Shown in pieces: positions 1 to 8,620 of a stretch of DNA of 48,933 bases. The notes beneath the pieces were generated by a model that was not told where the DNA came from, did no database searches, and was given only the letters and a program-made list of their open reading frames with translations. Within the stretch, counting starts at the first letter, position 1. Every line of letters begins with the position of its first letter. Location of the stretch: NCBI GenBank assembly GCA_017936665.1, contig JAGBFB010000015.1, positions 1 to 48,933 of the forward strand, in the 5' to 3' direction. Both the position numbers and the translations under genes were made by a program. This DNA is from Spirochaetaceae bacterium (GTDB lineage Bacteria > Spirochaetota > Spirochaetia > Treponematales > Treponemataceae).

Positions 1-133
1 TTGGTCATGGATTGGAAGTAATCTGTAGATTGGTTGCAACAGGTAGTTTTATCCGTCGTTATGGTGAATATATAGAAGATGGCACACCACTTGAAGGTGG
101 CTATGTTGAATGTACTTTCAAAAATGATGCAAA
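1..133. repeat. Terminal overlap (copy 1) showing circularity
   Basis: Bases 1-133 are identical to 48801-48933 and read in the same direction. The overlap falls inside one intact gene (purC), whose reading frame continues without a break across the join. This is what a circular contig cut at an arbitrary point looks like. The unique length is then 48,800 bp. The partition and replication genes elsewhere in the window support a circular plasmid. Confidence 0.93.
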
Positions 134-413
134 AGGCGATCCTTTAGTAACAAGTGAAGGTTTAGCTGCTCTTGGAGTTATGACTCAAGAAATGTTCAAC
201 AGCATGAAAGAACAAACATTAAAAATCACAAAAATTGTTGCTGATGATTTGAAATCAATTGGACTTGACTTGTGGGATATCAAATTTGAATTCGGATACA
301 ACAACGGTGAAGTTATTTTGATTGATGAAATTGCTTCAGGAAACATGAGAGTTTACAAAGACGGAAAAATTGTTGATCCAGTTGAATTAACAAAACTTAT
401 CAATAACCGCTAA
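1..413 (+). CDS. purC: SAICAR synthetase, 3' part (continues from 48530-48800)
   Basis: C-terminal 137 residues of the same gene. Codons run in frame over the join (position 48800 plus bases 1-2 form one Phe codon). The SAICAR synthetase signature LWDIKFEFG is present, followed by [13 protein letters not shown], which matches the usual DEI...R active-site segment. The total of 227 aa is typical of the short bacterial form. A TTG at position 12 is not the start; the true ATG is at 48530. The gene ends with TAA and is followed by a strong terminator at 446-505, so purC looks monocistronic. Confidence 0.93.
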   Translation, partial: GHGLEVICRLVATGSFIRRYGEYIEDGTPLEGGYVECTFKNDAKGDPLVTSEGLAALGVMTQEMFNSMKEQTLKITKIVADDLKSIGLDLWDIKFEFGYNNGEVILIDEIASGNMRVYKDGKIVDPVELTKLINNR

Positions 414-445
414 GAAATAAAATTTTTCTTAACAGAATTCATATA

Positions 446-505
446 AAAGCACTTATTGAAATCGTAGGATATTTTCTGAAAAGATTTCTTTAAGTGCTTT
501 TTTTT
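446..505 (+). terminator. Rho-independent terminator after purC
   Basis: AAAGCACTTA (446-455) pairs with TAAGTGCTTT (491-500). A second stem, GAAATC with GATTTC, lies inside it after a TT/TT bulge, and a run of T follows to 505. A small AGCCT-ctac-AGGCT hairpin lies further on near 530-543, between this gene and the end of the opposing XRE gene. Confidence 0.85.
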
Positions 506-549
506 ATGGAAATTTTGGACAAGGTGGAACAGCCTCTACAGGCTCAAAA

Positions 550-819
550 TTAAACTTGTTGTTTATTTTTTATTAAGACGATTTCGTTGATTTCTTTTTT
601 AAAAAGGTTGCTTAGTAAAAATAAATTTTCAAGAGAAGGCAGAGACTTTCCTTTTTCCCATTGATAAATTGTTTGTACAGCTTCAAATCCTAGAATTTCT
701 TTAAGTTCTTTTACTGAAAAATTAGCATTTTTGCGAAGTTTTTTGATGTGATTTCCTGTTGCTTCCATATCAATTACAGGATACTCTATGATTTTCTTAT
801 TCTCAAAAAAATTATACAT
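550..819 (-). CDS. Small XRE-family HTH regulator
   Basis: 89-aa DNA-binding protein. The helix-turn-helix spans about residues 20-75, with the pattern ATGNHIKKLR, then VQTIYQWEKGKSLPSLENL, typical of the XRE/Cro fold. A close relative is encoded at 29520-29774 on the same plasmid. Start: ATG at 817-819 with GAGGTAAG three bases upstream. That ribosome site is one arm of a perfect 8-bp inverted repeat (823-855), so the protein may control its own translation or transcription. The gene lies tail-to-tail with purC. The target is unknown. Confidence 0.75.
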   Translation of the reverse strand: MYNFFENKKIIEYPVIDMEATGNHIKKLRKNANFSVKELKEILGFEAVQTIYQWEKGKSLPSLENLFLLSNLFKKEINEIVLIKNKQQV

Positions 820-822
820 ACA

Positions 823-855
823 CTTACCTCTTGTTTGTTTTGATTATGAGGTAAG
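823..855 (-). promoter_or_regulatory. Inverted repeat covering the ribosome site of the XRE gene
   Basis: CTTACCTC (823-830) and GAGGTAAG (848-855) are perfect 8-bp arms 17 nt apart. In mRNA sense one arm contains the Shine-Dalgarno of the 550-819 gene. It could be an autoregulatory operator or an RNA hairpin that hides the ribosome site. Confidence 0.45.
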
Positions 856-900
856 CATAACATCTTTTATATGACAAAACTTCTCCAAAAATGGAGGTAT

Positions 901-1878
901 TTATCCAAAAACTTTCTTTTTTACTTTTTTCTTTAAATCTTTTTTATAATCTGTGTCAAAGAAAATTTTTTGATGATTTATTGCAAGTGCTATATTCAAC
1001 TTGTCTATATCATAAATCGTATTATCAAAAAAATATTTGATTATTTTATCACGCTCACTGAAATTTCTAAAACCTTTTCCTGCAAAATTCATGAATTTAA
1101 CCATTTCTTCAAAAGATAACTCTAAGCTATAGGCAACCATAATTGCATTGTCGGAGGAAATAGAGTCTTCAGGTTTCCCATTTAAAATTTTATTAAAAGT
1201 TTTTTCTGACATGTGGACGTCCTTGTATACATCTGTGTTTTTTTTCTTCTTTATTTTCATGATGGCTCGTAATCTATCCTGAAAAGAAAGATTTGACCTA
1301 AATGATAAAGCTTCTTCTATTGTTTCTATATTATAAAAAGTTATTTCCTCTTTTTTAGAAAGTTCATCTAGTGAAATATTGTTGTCTAATGCCCACATCA
1401 ATTTTTCAAATTCAGGATCTTCATTCTGATAATATTCTAAATCCTCTAGCGTAAAAATATCTTCCCAAGCTTCAGCAAGAGTTCCGTCTTTCCATTTACA
1501 AGGATCATCATAATCACTTTTTTTTTCTAGTTTGTATGACCAAAATTCCTCATAAGGATTATAATCGTTAGACGAAAAGTGTTTTTCTATTATTTCATCT
1601 ATATGGTCTTGATCGATTCGATGATGTACAGAAAGAAGTCTCCCTCCTTTCCAATGTTCGTAACCATGTTCGTAAATTACAGCGTCAGAAAATCCATCTA
1701 TTTCAAAATAGTCATTATCAATATATCCATTTGAAATACAAACAATAGTTTTTGCAGGAATAAATAAAATATTTGAAAAAGGCTCTCCATCTTCGTTTGT
1801 AAATTTTACTCCGCTAAGAATTCTTAGAAAAGATTTTGATTTATCATTGTTTAGATTTTTTAGGTTAATTTGTGACAA
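901..1878 (-). CDS. Two-part protein: unknown N-terminus plus XRE-like C-terminal domain
   Basis: 325 aa. The C-terminal ~110 residues (about 197-305) match a compact HTH-like domain that I recall next to or fused with macro-domain (Appr-1-p processing) and other bacterial proteins: SFQDRLRAIM, then MSEKTFNKI, ELSFEEMVKFMNFAG, FSERDKIIKYFF and YDIDKLNIAL. The first ~190 residues are acidic and aromatic-rich, and I do not recognise them. The start is a TTG at 1876-1878 with AAGGAG well placed upstream. The lysine-rich tail ends in KKKVKKKVFG. The function is unknown; a regulator that senses something through its N-terminal half is one possibility. The gene follows, in the same direction, the divergent unit that starts at 2058. 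Confidence 0.6.
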   Translation of the reverse strand: MSQINLKNLNNDKSKSFLRILSGVKFTNEDGEPFSNILFIPAKTIVCISNGYIDNDYFEIDGFSDAVIYEHGYEHWKGGRLLSVHHRIDQDHIDEIIEKHFSSNDYNPYEEFWSYKLEKKSDYDDPCKWKDGTLAEAWEDIFTLEDLEYYQNEDPEFEKLMWALDNNISLDELSKKEEITFYNIETIEEALSFRSNLSFQDRLRAIMKIKKKKNTDVYKDVHMSEKTFNKILNGKPEDSISSDNAIMVAYSLELSFEEMVKFMNFAGKGFRNFSERDKIIKYFFDNTIYDIDKLNIALAINHQKIFFDTDYKKDLKKKVKKKVFG

Positions 1879-2057
1879 AATTTTCTCCTTGGATTTGATT
1901 TTTATTATATCACATAAATTTGCTGATTCTAATGAAATTTAACAAATATTGAAATTATTTGTTAAAAACCAAGTTAGCATTTTTCTTGGACTTTATCAAA
2001 ATTTTTTTAAGAATAATAAGTTTCTAAAAATTCAACTAGATTAAAGCCCTGTTTTTT

Positions 2058-2102
2058 TTAAACTATTGGTTTAAAATTTTTTCATAATTTTTACTTTACT
2101 TT
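2058..2102 (+). promoter_or_regulatory. Box promoter (TTAAAC inverted repeat plus -10)
   Basis: TTAAACTATT-GGTTTAAAATTT at 2058-2079, then 17 nt, then TACTTT at 2097-2102. It matches the repeated plasmid promoter class but is a weaker copy: the ATGACA part is AAATTT. The expected transcript starts near 2109. Confidence 0.5.
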
Positions 2103-2108
2103 TTTTAT

Positions 2109-2215
2109 AAATGGGTTTACTTTTTACTTGTAGACTTAAGGTAGCAGATTAAGTCTTGAAAATTTTTCTTTAGAAGAATTAATAAATCATCTTCTAAAGT
2201 TGCTAGGAGGACACA
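2109..2215 (+). other. Structured leader of the 2216 gene
   Basis: About 107 nt between the inferred start and the ATG. Two hairpins can be drawn: AGACTTA with TAAGTCT, and TTTAGAAGA with TCTTCTAAA, separated by a T-rich linker. The second is followed by GCTAGGAGG, the ribosome site. The order (hairpin, U-rich linker, hairpin, ribosome site) resembles the larger RNAs at 35004, 36471, 36716 and 38034, but there is no U tract after the second hairpin. Nothing else was seen in the 1879-2057 part of the gap except the TTG gene's leader. Confidence 0.45.
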
Positions 2216-2764
2216 ATGAATTATTATGTAATCAAGAGAAATCGGAAAGATTACGAAATTGAAAAGTACAGTCAAGAAGAGTGGGAAACCGTAAAGGAAA
2301 AAATCGATCAGAATAATGTTGTTTATGTAACACAGGATTTGAATGATCCAAAAATTCAGCATTACGAATTAACAGAAATTATCTGGGGAAGAATTTACAA
2401 CAAATGTGCAGGAACGCATCAAAAGATTTATGTTGATTTAACAAGTGATATTGAACAAATGGAAAAAACTTTTCAAAAAAAATATGAAGAACTTAAACAA
2501 GATTTTGAAGAAGAATATAAAAAAATTCGTCAAAGAAGATTAGAACGATATAAAAAAGGACAAGAAAGAACAGAACAATACAACAGAAATCTTATCGAAC
2601 AATTCAATAAAATAATTCCAATGGAATTAGAAAAAGACGACGCTTTAAGATTATGGAAAAAATATAATTTTTTAATGCCACCACCAGATGTAATTAGTAA
2701 ATATAAATCAGAATCCGATATGTCTTGGACTGAATTTGCTATGTTTGTTGAAAGAACTTATTAA
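2216..2764 (+). CDS. Hypothetical coiled-coil protein
   Basis: 182 aa, not recognised. Residues ~75-135 form a highly charged helix (EKTFQKKYEELKQDFEEEY and onward) that should be a coiled coil. The N-terminal ~70 residues look globular, and the C-terminus holds a short PPPDVI segment. There is no signal peptide or membrane segment. The ATG is preceded by a perfect AGGAGG six bases upstream. The gene belongs to the box-promoter group through the 2058 promoter and has a structured leader. It stands alone, with a 1.1-kb gap behind it. Confidence 0.7.
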   Translation: MNYYVIKRNRKDYEIEKYSQEEWETVKEKIDQNNVVYVTQDLNDPKIQHYELTEIIWGRIYNKCAGTHQKIYVDLTSDIEQMEKTFQKKYEELKQDFEEEYKKIRQRRLERYKKGQERTEQYNRNLIEQFNKIIPMELEKDDALRLWKKYNFLMPPPDVISKYKSESDMSWTEFAMFVERTY

Positions 2765-3869
2765 AAAATATGCAAAATGTACCACTGGCAAGATAAAAGG
2801 TGTATACATTTGTTCGTAACTCTTTGTATTATATAGAGTTATCCTATATACAAAGGGGGGATAAATGTATACAATGTATACATTTAAAAAAGTTTACTAT
2901 AGTAAACAAATTATATTAAATAAAGGCAATAATGAACAAATGTCCATTGTATTTCAAAAATAATCTATGAACATAAAACCATGATTTTTAGATTTTCAAA
3001 AGAATCATCTTCTAGCATTGTAAATAAAAGTGTTTCGTCGTTTTCAAATTTATGATTCCGTAAAAAATAATCAAGATTTGTAACGTTAGACTTATCTTCT
3101 TTGCAAAAACTGTATAAATATACACGAAACAATTTCGTGCAAAAATCAGAATAAAACAACACTTCAAAAACGCTGTATATTGCGATTTTTTTATAAATCG
3201 ATATTATTTTCGTTTTTTGCGTAAAACTTTCCCATAGAGCTTCTACGCGCGTCTACGAAGGTATTTTTTGGATTTTTCGTAAAATAAAAAATTATAATTC
3301 GTGAACCAAACTTGACATAAAAGTGTAATAAAATGGTTTGTATGACCGATAGGCAAGATAAAGAATGGGTGTACCGTACCCAACAAAGCTATATAGAATA
3401 AGGTTTTGTTGATGTGTACCGTTGGTTTTTTTTGTGTACCGATTCCCGCCCTAAATTACTTGACAAAATTTACCTGAGATTATTATTTTTTTAGATTAAA
3501 AAGCATAAAATTACAAAATTATTGTATAAAAATACAAAAAAAGAAGAATTCTTGATGTAAAATTTTTATACCTGTGTCATATTTTGACACAGGTGTTGTG
3601 ATAAAATATTTTTGTCACCTTTTTTTGGAGCATATCATTATCAGAATATTTAATAATATGACTTACTAAGAAGTCTTGATAATACTGATCTTTTTGAATT
3701 ATGTTGGTAATACCGTAAAAATTCATCAAAAGGTAACAAATTTATGTTATAATTTTTCTATGAAAGTGAATTACAGTTAGTTATGAAATTTACTAAAAAA
3801 CGGATTTAATAACAGTTGTAGAAAGCAATCTCAATAAAAGTATGTGTAGTTAGATAATAAGGTGTTAAA
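2765..3869. other. Long intergenic region with palindromes and short direct repeats
   Basis: No convincing gene. It contains TGTATAC repeats at about 2810-2815 and 2865-2882; a perfect 16-bp palindrome GTTTACTATAGTAAAC at 2892-2907; three direct copies of GTGTACCG at 3369, 3414 and 3434; and a perfect hairpin ACCTGTGTCA/TGACACAGGT at 3570-3594. A TATAAT at about 3749 and AAGGTG before 3870 probably serve the helicase gene. A 65-codon GTG-start frame at 2965-3162 (minus) has no ribosome site and is not called. The palindromes look like protein-binding sites or remains of another control region. Confidence 0.5.
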
Positions 3870-6800
3870 ATGAAATTAGCAAAAAAGGTTTTACAATATT
3901 GGCATTTGATAGAAACTCTTTCTCCTAATGGTTTCCCTGAAGTAAAGGACAATATACTTTCAAAAAGTGTGAGATTTGGTAAATATTTAAATAAAAACAA
4001 TTCATGGTTAGAAGTTTCTGCATCGGATGAATTACGAGAGAAGTTTCCGATTCTTTATGAACAATCTGATTATTGTGTTGGAAAGGTTTCAAAAGAGGCT
4101 CTTATATCCTCTTTTTTTGAAAAAATAAATAAAAGGAATCCGTCAATTGAAGAAGAAGAAGGGGATTTATGTTTATTTGGGTTTATTACAAGTGGAGAAG
4201 ATGAAGAATATATTAAAGGCTCTTTTAGGATTTCTCCATTTATTTGGAGTATTAATAAATTAATATCCAAACAATCAATTAAAGTAAGTGGTTACAAGGA
4301 AGAATGTAATAATTCTGAGTATATAAATATTTTAGAATCAGATGACTCCATCAAAAAGAGAATAGAAGAACTATTTATTAAGTTGAAGGAGAAGTACCTT
4401 GCTTTTATAGCAGATTCATCTTCGATAAATATGGATGTTGCAGTGTTTTGGTCTCGATTTAAAGATGTTTCTGAAAAGGAAATCAAATCTGAGAAACTAC
4501 AACACGAAAGTTCTTTTATGAGTAGTTTTCTTCTTTCTGACTTGGAAATGGTTTTAGAAAACTATGAAAGAAATCAGTTATTGAAAGAATATATTGAAGT
4601 TCTAAATATGTCTCATAGCAATAAAACTGATATTAAAAAGGAAATTGATAAGGTAAACGATATACTATCGGCAGATTATATGCCAAGAGCTAAATGGCCA
4701 GGAAAATTTGCACCAGCGTTAATGCAACAGATTGCAATTAATTACTCGTGTAAAGGAGAAAATCCATTGCTTTCAGTTAATGGCCCTCCAGGAACTGGTA
4801 AAACGACTTTATTAAAGGAAATCATTGCTCAAAAGGTATACGAATTTGCATTGGCAATTTCAGAATATGATACTCCTGACCAAGCATTCATAGAATCAGA
4901 ATTCCCACAGAAAAATGATGTATTCAAAAAATGGTATAAACCTGCTGCAAGTATTTCAAAATATGGAATACTTGTATGTTCATGTAATAACTCTGCTGTA
5001 GAAAATATTAGTTTGGAACTTCCTGATTTGGATGAATTAAAAAATTCTATAGATGGAAGACCTTATAAAGATTTCTTTGAAAAAAAAGATATCTATTACA
5101 CGGAAAGTGCAACAAAGTTATTAAGGAAGAAGACAAAAAGCGAGAATTGTAATGCATGGGGATTAATATCAGCTCCATTGGGAAAATCAGAGAATATCTT
5201 TGATGTTGTAACTTCAATAAGTAATGAGATTAAATATAGGAAAAATAAAGATATTGAAGAAAAACAAAAAAATAATTTATTTAAGGAAGCAAAAGAAGAG
5301 TTCTTGGAACAAAAAAAGAAAGTAGAATCAAAAATAAATGAATATTCATCCTGTATAACAAATGATTATTTAGGAAGATTACAAACTGGAGATGAAACTT
5401 GTCAATATGAAAATCCATGGGCTATTGAAGCTTTAGATGTTGAGCGTGAAATACTTTTTATAAAAGCACTAAATTTAAGAAAAGAGTTTTTGCAATCTTC
5501 AAGATTTGTTAGGGATAATATAAAAATATTATTTCATTTTTGGGGTTATCGAGATCAAGATGCACAAGATATTAACTTTTCTGAAGATACTAAATATGAA
5601 ATATATAATGATCTTTTTCAGACTTTATCTATGGTTATACCAGTAATTTCAACAACTTTTGCTTCTGTTGGTACATTTTTAAGATATATAAATGAACCAG
5701 AGAAAATAGGACTGTTAATTGTTGATGAAGCAGGACAAGCAACTCCTCAAAACATGGTTGGTGTATTGTATCGTTCTAAGCACGCTGTAGTAGTAGGAGA
5801 TCCTTTACAGGTGGAGCCAGTAGTCACCGTTCCAAAATACTTTAATGAAATAATATCTGATTATGAATTAGACCAATATTTTAGTCAGAAAGAATCGGTA
5901 CAGACTTTTGCAGATAGAATGAATCCTATAGGCAGTTATATCAGTAATGAAAATACTGATAGTGGAAAACTATGGGTAGGATGTCCATTGCTTGTTCATC
6001 GAAGATGTCTTGAACCTATGTTTTCTATTTCCAATCGACTTTCCTATGATTCTACAATGATAAATCAAACAAAAAAGGATAATAAGTTTGAAAAAGTTGC
6101 AATGTTTGATAAATCTTACTGGTTTAATATAAAGGGCGAAGATAAAGGTAAAAATCATTCGGTTGAGGAACAAGCCCAATTTGTTGTTAATGTAATAAAA
6201 AACAAGAAAGCTGAAAATGAAAAATATAAGGTTTATGTAATATCTCCTTTTTCAACAGTTGTAAAACGAATTAATGCTTTATTAAAAGAAAATGATATTA
6301 AAGATATTGATTGTGGAACGGTTCATAAATTCCAAGGGAAACAGGCAGAAGAGGTCTTTTTTGTTTTAGGTTGTTCATTAAAAACAAAGGGTGCAGTTAA
6401 TTGGGTGAATGCTAATATTGTTAATGTTGCTGTAACACGTGCAAAGTTTCGATTATATATCGTAGGTGATAGAGAGTTATGGTTAGGAAATAGAAACTTT
6501 GAAATAGCTCAAGAATTACTACTAAATGGTCCTATTGATTACAAAACTCGTGATATTTCATTACAAAAGAGAATAAATAGTGTTATAGAATCTTTTTTTT
6601 CAAATGATGAATATAATATTTGTATAACAGATTCAATGTATCTTATAAAAAGAGGAAGAAAATGTTGGGATAAAGCTTGTGCTTTAGAAAATCCTGTTTA
6701 TGCAATTGCAGCAAATAGATTTGTTATGAAAAATGAAACAGATTTACAATTATTTTTCTCTCAGAATTCGTTTACTATTTTCAAAAACATAACAAAATGT

Positions 6801-7049
6801 GATGAGTTTTTTGAAACAATTCTTAATGCTTATGAAGTTTTGCATTTTGATAAAAAACTGGGATATTATGCAAATCATTGTTCATGCGGAAGATATCAGA
6901 AAGAAGAATATTTATTCTCAAAAGAAGATAAAAATGCCTCTTTCTATCCTGATATAACAAAGGAAAATTTTGAAATTATTCTGATAAAATTGAGTCAAGA
7001 TATTTTTATAAAAGCAGAAATATATAAGAATTTTTTATTTGACGATTAA
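3870..7049 (+). CDS. Large superfamily 1 (Upf1/Dna2-like) helicase
   Basis: 1059 aa. Motif I/Walker A NGPPGTGKTT at ~303-312; motif II LLIVDEAGQATPQ at ~613-625, with VVVGDPLQVEPV (motif III) after it; motif V TVHKFQGKQAEEV at ~815-827; motif VI VNVAVTRAKFRLYIVGD at ~850-866. This is the AAA_11/AAA_12 helicase arrangement with a long insertion (~350-560) containing charged helices. An unrecognised N-terminal ~280 and a C-terminal ~190 residues flank it. It should be an ATP-driven nucleic-acid helicase or translocase. Large proteins of this type are frequent in phage-defence islands, and a small gene follows 150 nt downstream. AAGGTG lies before the ATG. No nuclease domain was recognised, so the exact system is not named. 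Confidence 0.8.
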   Translation: MKLAKKVLQYWHLIETLSPNGFPEVKDNILSKSVRFGKYLNKNNSWLEVSASDELREKFPILYEQSDYCVGKVSKEALISSFFEKINKRNPSIEEEEGDLCLFGFITSGEDEEYIKGSFRISPFIWSINKLISKQSIKVSGYKEECNNSEYINILESDDSIKKRIEELFIKLKEKYLAFIADSSSINMDVAVFWSRFKDVSEKEIKSEKLQHESSFMSSFLLSDLEMVLENYERNQLLKEYIEVLNMSHSNKTDIKKEIDKVNDILSADYMPRAKWPGKFAPALMQQIAINYSCKGENPLLSVNGPPGTGKTTLLKEIIAQKVYEFALAISEYDTPDQAFIESEFPQKNDVFKKWYKPAASISKYGILVCSCNNSAVENISLELPDLDELKNSIDGRPYKDFFEKKDIYYTESATKLLRKKTKSENCNAWGLISAPLGKSENIFDVVTSISNEIKYRKNKDIEEKQKNNLFKEAKEEFLEQKKKVESKINEYSSCITNDYLGRLQTGDETCQYENPWAIEALDVEREILFIKALNLRKEFLQSSRFVRDNIKILFHFWGYRDQDAQDINFSEDTKYEIYNDLFQTLSMVIPVISTTFASVGTFLRYINEPEKIGLLIVDEAGQATPQNMVGVLYRSKHAVVVGDPLQVEPVVTVPKYFNEIISDYELDQYFSQKESVQTFADRMNPIGSYISNENTDSGKLWVGCPLLVHRRCLEPMFSISNRLSYDSTMINQTKKDNKFEKVAMFDKSYWFNIKGEDKGKNHSVEEQAQFVVNVIKNKKAENEKYKVYVISPFSTVVKRINALLKENDIKDIDCGTVHKFQGKQAEEVFFVLGCSLKTKGAVNWVNANIVNVAVTRAKFRLYIVGDRELWLGNRNFEIAQELLLNGPIDYKTRDISLQKRINSVIESFFSNDEYNICITDSMYLIKRGRKCWDKACALENPVYAIAANRFVMKNETDLQLFFSQNSFTIFKNITKCDEFFETILNAYEVLHFDKKLGYYANHCSCGRYQKEEYLFSKEDKNASFYPDITKENFEIILIKLSQDIFIKAEIYKNFLFDD

Positions 7050-7203
7050 TACTGTTAATTCAATTATTAAATTAGTATAGGAAAACTATATATTCTTTTT
7101 TAGTAGGAGAAAATAAAACAAAGGAGGATAAATTTCCTATAGAAAATCAAAACCAGATACTAGATTTATTATTCATAATAGATTTTTTATAAAGAAAGCT
7201 TCT

Positions 7204-7701
7204 TTGGTGGAATTTGTCTTTACTGATGTTTTATTTAAATTAACAACAGATAATACAAAAGTCTTAAAAAAATGGCTTGGTAACAGATACACACGAGCTG
7301 CTTTTCTAGATGAATTTAATAATAGTTTAGCTAAATCCAGAGTATCGAAATTTATTGAAAAAAGTTTTTCATCAAAAGTAAGTCACATCTTTTTTGATGT
7401 TGAAGATTCTGAATTATCACCTGAAGAAAACTATGAGTTGAATGTACTTATAGTTTTAGATTTTGATTCAATGTATAAAGAAAATTCAAAATTGAATGAA
7501 CAAGCAGTAAAGGAAGAATATGAAAAATATTTTGCTGATGCATTTGAAACAGATGGTGTAGATGTTTTTTTACGAGTAGTGACAGAAGATGAGATTTCTC
7601 TTATAGATTTACAAAACTACAAAAGATGGGATAAAGATAGTATTTCTTTTTCCAAGCAAAATCAAAGTTTTTCTATCGATGTAATAGATAAAATAATTTG
7701 A
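7204..7701 (+). CDS. Hypothetical protein downstream of the helicase
   Basis: 165 aa from the TTG at 7204; not recognised. The middle has alternating strands (SHIFFDVEDSE, ELNVLIVLDFDSMY) and a DVFLRVVTEDEISLIDLQNY segment, giving a small alpha/beta protein with an acidic bias. The start is uncertain. The reading frame stays open upstream to a TAA at 7129-7131, and a perfect AGGAGG (7122-7127) sits just before an ATT codon at 7132, but there is no ATG, GTG or TTG between. Either a rare ATT start is used, adding 24 residues, or the start has been damaged. It is probably co-transcribed with the helicase and may be its partner. Confidence 0.55.
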   Translation: MVEFVFTDVLFKLTTDNTKVLKKWLGNRYTRAAFLDEFNNSLAKSRVSKFIEKSFSSKVSHIFFDVEDSELSPEENYELNVLIVLDFDSMYKENSKLNEQAVKEEYEKYFADAFETDGVDVFLRVVTEDEISLIDLQNYKRWDKDSISFSKQNQSFSIDVIDKII

Positions 7702-8266
7702 TTTAAGTCTGAACTTTTTAAATAATGTTTAAAAATCTATATTTTAAGTTTTTATGTGAAATGCTGGGCACGATAAAACTATTTTTCAAATTTATATAGC
7801 AATTTATCAACAAATGCCTAGGGAGGCTTTACTTTTGAACAATTATGTAAAGCCATATTCAGCAGACAAAACATAAGTTAGGAATATCAGGAGTTTATCA
7901 AATGAATCTGCATGGTTTCTTAAAGCTGAAGAAAATAATGTTAGGGTCAGATTGATATGTTGATTTATCGAAAAATCATGTGTAAATGTTTGTGAAAAGA
8001 AATTTTTACAAGGTGAGTTTACTATTGATAAGCATAACGAACAGTGTCTTCGTAAAAAAAATAAGTTGTTTTTGTTTCTACATGATTAATATAAATATGT
8101 ATAGAGGGTGTGATACAAATCAGAATATTCTGGCTGACTTGTTAAAGAAATAGAGTAAAAAGATTTAAAAAAGTATATTAAAATATAATAAAATATGATA
8201 TACTATAGGGTGTATTTAATCATTTGATTATCTTTTGTATTGATAATTATTTATGGGGGATTTGTA
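7702..8266. other. Gap between helicase unit and HD unit
   Basis: 565 bp without an intact gene. Short open stretches with coding-like composition occur around 7840-8090 in several frames, which suggests decayed coding DNA. A repeat GGCTTTAC...GTAAAGCC (about 7824-7854) could form a hairpin. A TATACTATAG-type -10 at about 8200 probably serves the next operon. Confidence 0.4.
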
Positions 8267-8620
8267 ATGGCTTATATGATAGGTATTGAAGATTTGGTTG
8301 CAAATGCTTTAATACAGACTTTATCAAAGAATAGTGATATAAGGTTTTTGACATATTCGGATATTGAAAATTATGGAGCTAAGGTTGTTAAGATATTAAA
8401 TAATGAACAGGAAGAAGTTGTTCTTTTATTGTCAAGATCAAAAACTAATCAAATGTTACATGATTATTCGACTTTTTTTGAAGAAAAAAAAATTGACGGG
8501 CAACTTGGAATTAACTTAAAAGAATCAATAACGATAGATGATTTATCGGATGAATTTAGAAGTTATTTATCTCTAAAATTATTAAATGCATTTATTCGTG
8601 GTTATAAAGAAGTAAATTAA
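8267..8620 (+). CDS. Small partner protein of the HD phosphohydrolase
   Basis: 117 aa from the ATG at 8267, which has GGGGGA eight bases upstream; an earlier in-frame ATG at 8240 lacks a ribosome site. Not recognised. It is mostly helical with a strand-rich centre (KVVKILNNEQEEVVLLLSRS). It ends directly at the TTG start of the HD gene, so the two are translationally coupled and probably work together, for example as regulator or cofactor of the phosphohydrolase. Confidence 0.65.
   Translation: MAYMIGIEDLVANALIQTLSKNSDIRFLTYSDIENYGAKVVKILNNEQEEVVLLLSRSKTNQMLHDYSTFFEEKKIDGQLGINLKESITIDDLSDEFRSYLSLKLLNAFIRGYKEVN

Noticed and set aside
2965-3162. 65-codon frame on the minus strand in the long intergenic region
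   Set aside because: GTG start, no Shine-Dalgarno, no recognisable pattern; cannot be supported.
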